Of a stretch of DNA of 64,000 nt, positions 61,664 through 64,000 are shown piece after piece (within the stretch, counting starts at the first letter, position 1; every line of letters starts with the position of its first letter). A program made the translations under genes and the position numbers. The notes under the pieces were generated by a model. That model searched no databases, was not told where the DNA came from, and saw only the letters and a program-made list of their open reading frames with translations. The stretch lies in the NCBI GenBank assembly GCA_964538485.1, contig CAZIHJ010000004.1, positions 1 through 64,000 on the forward strand, in the 5' to 3' direction. This stretch comes from JBJXHC01 sp964538485 (lineage in GTDB: Bacteria > Bacteroidota > Ignavibacteria > UBA10030 > UBA6906).

Positions 61664-62625
61664 TGACTGGTTTGTCCCGTGGTGATACGATGAAAGATAT
61701 CCTCGATTTGAACCCGGCCGCGGTGGAGATGGACAAGCACCCAACCTTCCTGCACACATAATGCAAACAGTTGCCGGCGCATGTTCCCTTCCCGGCGTGA
61801 CTCCACATAGAACCCCTTTGTGCGTTCCCCCTCTTCGTGTTGTGAAAGCGGGGAAACAAGCACGACACCGTCCAACGCCCGCATCAACCGTTCCGCGTTC
61901 TCGGTGTCATAACCATCCGGAAGGTCGATCCCGACAAAGAACTTCTGCATACCCTCAAACTGCAACGAGAGATCTCCGATTGCTGAATCCGCGAGCTTCT
62001 TGCCATGATCAATAATGATCACTCTATCACACACGGCCTGCACCTCCGAAAGAGTGTGCGTGGAAAGAATGACTGTTTTTTCCTTGCCAACCTGCCGGAT
62101 GTGCTGGCGGAATTCAAGAATCTGATTTGGATCAAGTCCATTTGTTGGTTCATCGAGAATCAACACCTGCGGGAGATGGAGCATCGCCTGAGCAAGCCCG
62201 ACACGCTGGCGATACCCTTTGGAGAGCTTGCCAATCTCCACATGCTTCACCGTTTGGAGGTCAAATGCCTCCACCACGGCCTTGATACGACGCGGGATGA
62301 TCTTTCCCGGTACCTCCTGGAGTCGCGCAATGAATTCCAGATACTCGATAACATCCATATCCGGATAAAGCGGGTTGTCTTCCGGCAGATACCCGATCAA
62401 TTTTCGCACCTCGTACGGATCCTTCTGGACATCCTTGCCGTGAACTTCCACCGAACCACTCGACGGGGAGAGAAATCCGGTGATCATGCGGGCAACTGTG
62501 GTCTTCCCCGCCCCGTTCGGTCCGAGCAATCCTACGATTTCTCCCGGTTGCACCTTGAATGAGAGGTTCTCGACCGCTTTGGTGGTGCCGTAATATTTCG
62601 TAAGTGATGTGACAACAACAGACAT
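61660..62625 (-). CDS. gldA: GldA-type ABC transporter ATPase
   Basis: The 321-residue ATPase has Walker A LLGPNGAGKTTVARMI, signature KLSKGYRQRVGLAQAML, Walker B VLILDEPTNGLDPNQ and switch STHTLSE. YLPEDNPLYPDMDVIEYLEF is typical of GldA. A C-terminal domain of about 90 residues follows. It is seven bases after the OmpA gene and overlaps the permease start, so the set is one operon. Confidence 0.92.
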   Translation of the reverse strand: MSVVVTSLTKYYGTTKAVENLSFKVQPGEIVGLLGPNGAGKTTVARMITGFLSPSSGSVEVHGKDVQKDPYEVRKLIGYLPEDNPLYPDMDVIEYLEFIARLQEVPGKIIPRRIKAVVEAFDLQTVKHVEIGKLSKGYRQRVGLAQAMLHLPQVLILDEPTNGLDPNQILEFRQHIRQVGKEKTVILSTHTLSEVQAVCDRVIIIDHGKKLADSAIGDLSLQFEGMQKFFVGIDLPDGYDTENAERLMRALDGVVLVSPLSQHEEGERTKGFYVESRREGNMRRQLFALCVQEGWVLVHLHRGRVQIEDIFHRITTGQTSQ

Positions 62626-62632
62626 ATCTTGG

Positions 62633-64000
62633 CTACCTCACACGAACAAATTCAATACGCCGGTTCTGCTGCCGGCCTTCATCCGTATCATTTGGTGCAA
62701 TCGGTCGGACAAAACCGAATCCCTTCGTTCCAATCCTGTTGGCGTCCACTCCGCGCGCAACCAACCATTCCTTCACGGAGTTTGCCCTCGCTTGTGACAG
62801 CTTGAGATTGTACGAGGCCTTGCCAATATTATCCGTGTGGCCGTGAATTTCCACCTCAATACCCGGATTGTCTACCAATGTCCCCATCGCCTGCATCAAG
62901 ATTGGCTCGGATTCGGGCTTAATCCGGGCACTGTTGAACTCGAACACTACGCCCTCGAGGACAATTGCCTTCCCGATTTCCACTTCCAGCGTCTGTTTCT
63001 TCGCGACGTCATCCTCGGCATTTAGCGGATTCGTTCCGCGGCGCACTTCCACACCGTCTTCGACTGTTCCGGCATCGGTGTCAATATTCAGCGGATCTGT
63101 CTTGTACGTCAGGACTTCATCACCGTCACTCAAACTGTCTCCATCGGTATCCGGCCGCAACGGATTGGTACGATGCGTGAGCACTTCCGCTCCGTCGGTC
63201 AGCCTGTCCCCGTCTGTATCAGGATTCAATGGATCTGTGCCATGCACCTTCACTTCATCCCCATCGGTCAGACCATCCCCATCGGTATCAGGATTCAATG
63301 GATCCGTCTTGTAGCGGCGGACTTCTTCACCATCGGTCAAACGATCACCATCAGTATCGGGATTATGTGGATCGGTCCGGATCTTTCTCTCTTCTTTGGT
63401 AAGCAATCCGTCCTTGTCCGGATCAGTATCCTCATCCTCTCCAACGACAAGTACGCCGATAAGAAAATTCCAGTACCCCGATTTACTCTCGGAATCCAGT
63501 CCGGTTATTCCTTTTACAAAAATATTATTATAGCCCGCATTGAGATCCACCGCAACACGATTGTCCACCATGAATTGTGCCCCGACACCAAGGGGAACAA
63601 ATCCGGCCCGCCCGCTTTCTTTCACCACGGATCCATTTGCCGGTCGCCGTTCCTGGTCATAGTACATTACACCGGCACCGACATAGAGGTATGGACTCCA
63701 TCGGGAGGTCACCAGGGGTGAGAACACGAGTCGATAATCGGCGGGAATCACCTGCGTCTTGAATCTCTTTGCCTTTAATTCGCCGAACTCGATGCCAATT
63801 TCACCACGCAACCGCGGTGCCAGCGGGTGCCGCAGAAACGCGCGGGCGTCATATCCACTTCCGCTCTGTGATGCTTCAGAGTTGCTGAGGATTCCTCCGA
63901 CTTTCACCCCGACGTTCAGACCATCGTCGCGGAACTGTGCTGATACTTCAGGAACCAATCCTATCCAGCATACGCACACCGTAATCAGCAATACCTGTAA
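62633..64000 (-). CDS. OmpA-family protein with calcium-binding (thrombospondin-3-like) repeats, start beyond the window
   Basis: The frame is open to the window edge, so the first codons of the signal peptide are missing. An N-terminal barrel-like domain (GVKVGGILSNSEASQSG to about residue 180) is followed by five 23-residue repeats with DTDGDGLTDGDEV calcium loops (63032-63373). An OmpA C-terminal peptidoglycan-binding domain follows, with IEVEIHGHTDNIGKASYNLKLS and GFVRPIAPNDTDEGRQQNRRIE. It anchors the outer membrane to peptidoglycan. It begins the operon that continues with gldA. Confidence 0.9.
   Translation of the reverse strand, partial: LQVLLITVCVCWIGLVPEVSAQFRDDGLNVGVKVGGILSNSEASQSGSGYDARAFLRHPLAPRLRGEIGIEFGELKAKRFKTQVIPADYRLVFSPLVTSRWSPYLYVGAGVMYYDQERRPANGSVVKESGRAGFVPLGVGAQFMVDNRVAVDLNAGYNNIFVKGITGLDSESKSGYWNFLIGVLVVGEDEDTDPDKDGLLTKEERKIRTDPHNPDTDGDRLTDGEEVRRYKTDPLNPDTDGDGLTDGDEVKVHGTDPLNPDTDGDRLTDGAEVLTHRTNPLRPDTDGDSLSDGDEVLTYKTDPLNIDTDAGTVEDGVEVRRGTNPLNAEDDVAKKQTLEVEIGKAIVLEGVVFEFNSARIKPESEPILMQAMGTLVDNPGIEVEIHGHTDNIGKASYNLKLSQARANSVKEWLVARGVDANRIGTKGFGFVRPIAPNDTDEGRQQNRRIEFVRVR
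63032..63373 (-). repeat. Tandem 69-bp repeats coding calcium-binding loops
   Basis: Five in-frame units of 23 (the last 22) codons each encode a DPLNPDTDGDxLTDGDEV-type loop. The first four are close copies and the last is diverged, consistent with recent expansion at the centre. Copy number could vary between strains. Confidence 0.85.

Noticed and set aside
1..64000. CRISPR arrays, tRNA or rRNA genes, complete insertion sequences, toxin-antitoxin pairs
   Set aside because: No regularly spaced repeats, cloverleaf sequences, transposase genes or typical toxin-antitoxin pairs were seen on reading.

Overview
The window looks like a piece of a Bacteroidota/Chlorobi-group chromosome, most likely a free-living Ignavibacteria-like lineage of moderate G+C. 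The evidence is the GldA/GldFG/DUF4340 export module, OmpA with calcium-binding repeats, many signal-peptide and beta-barrel proteins, 'MGH1-like' glucosidases, an archaeal-type glucose dehydrogenase, and GGAGG ribosome sites before most genes. This placement is inference from gene content. No rRNA, tRNA, CRISPR array or complete insertion sequence was seen.

Region 1 (0.2-9.2 kb) is an arsenosugar-type cluster, mostly on the minus strand: an AhpD-like protein, three glycosyltransferases, a large flavoprotein/polyferredoxin fusion, a DUF547 protein, an outer-membrane protein, and the radical SAM enzyme ArsS. A divergent gene between them carries the residues of iodotyrosine deiodinase. No arsM is present in the window. 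Region 2 (9.3-17.2 kb) holds a hybrid histidine kinase, an OmpR-type two-component pair and the ergothioneine genes egtB and egtD. A tandem 11-bp direct repeat sits in front of the response regulator.

Region 3 (17.4-33.3 kb, all plus strand) is a long run of extracytoplasmic and redox genes: two tiny unknown proteins with an aquaporin, a GlcG-cupin fusion, two SMP-30 proteins around a Big2-DM13 lipoprotein and an outer-membrane protein, exported MsrA and MsrB, a type II NADH dehydrogenase, a spondin-domain protein, a tandem DM13 protein, a GMC oxidoreductase, an FMN reductase, VOC and YHS proteins. This is the best candidate for an undescribed system. I infer an envelope redox and oxidant-damage function. 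Region 4 (33.3-41.6 kb) couples a subtilisin with a glycogen-binding domain and a catalytically degenerate HAD protein to a glucan operon (glucosidase, glucose dehydrogenase, debranching enzyme).

Region 5 (41.7-44.1 kb) is a CreD operon with a clear sigma-70-type promoter and overlapping palindromic operator. Region 6 (44.2-49.5 kb) is a GntR-ABC transporter-S9 peptidase operon that is richer in G+C than its flanks and reads like proteobacterial DNA, so it was probably acquired. It has its own double inverted-repeat operator. Region 7 (49.8-64 kb) has two outer-membrane proteins, a DUF2911 protein, the agmatine-to-putrescine pair, polyphosphate kinase, a fibronectin-like secreted protein, and the Gld-type ABC module ending in an OmpA protein cut by the window edge. 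A hairpin repeat occurs three times (0.2, 41.6 and 44.1 kb), each time at the end of a gene or operon.
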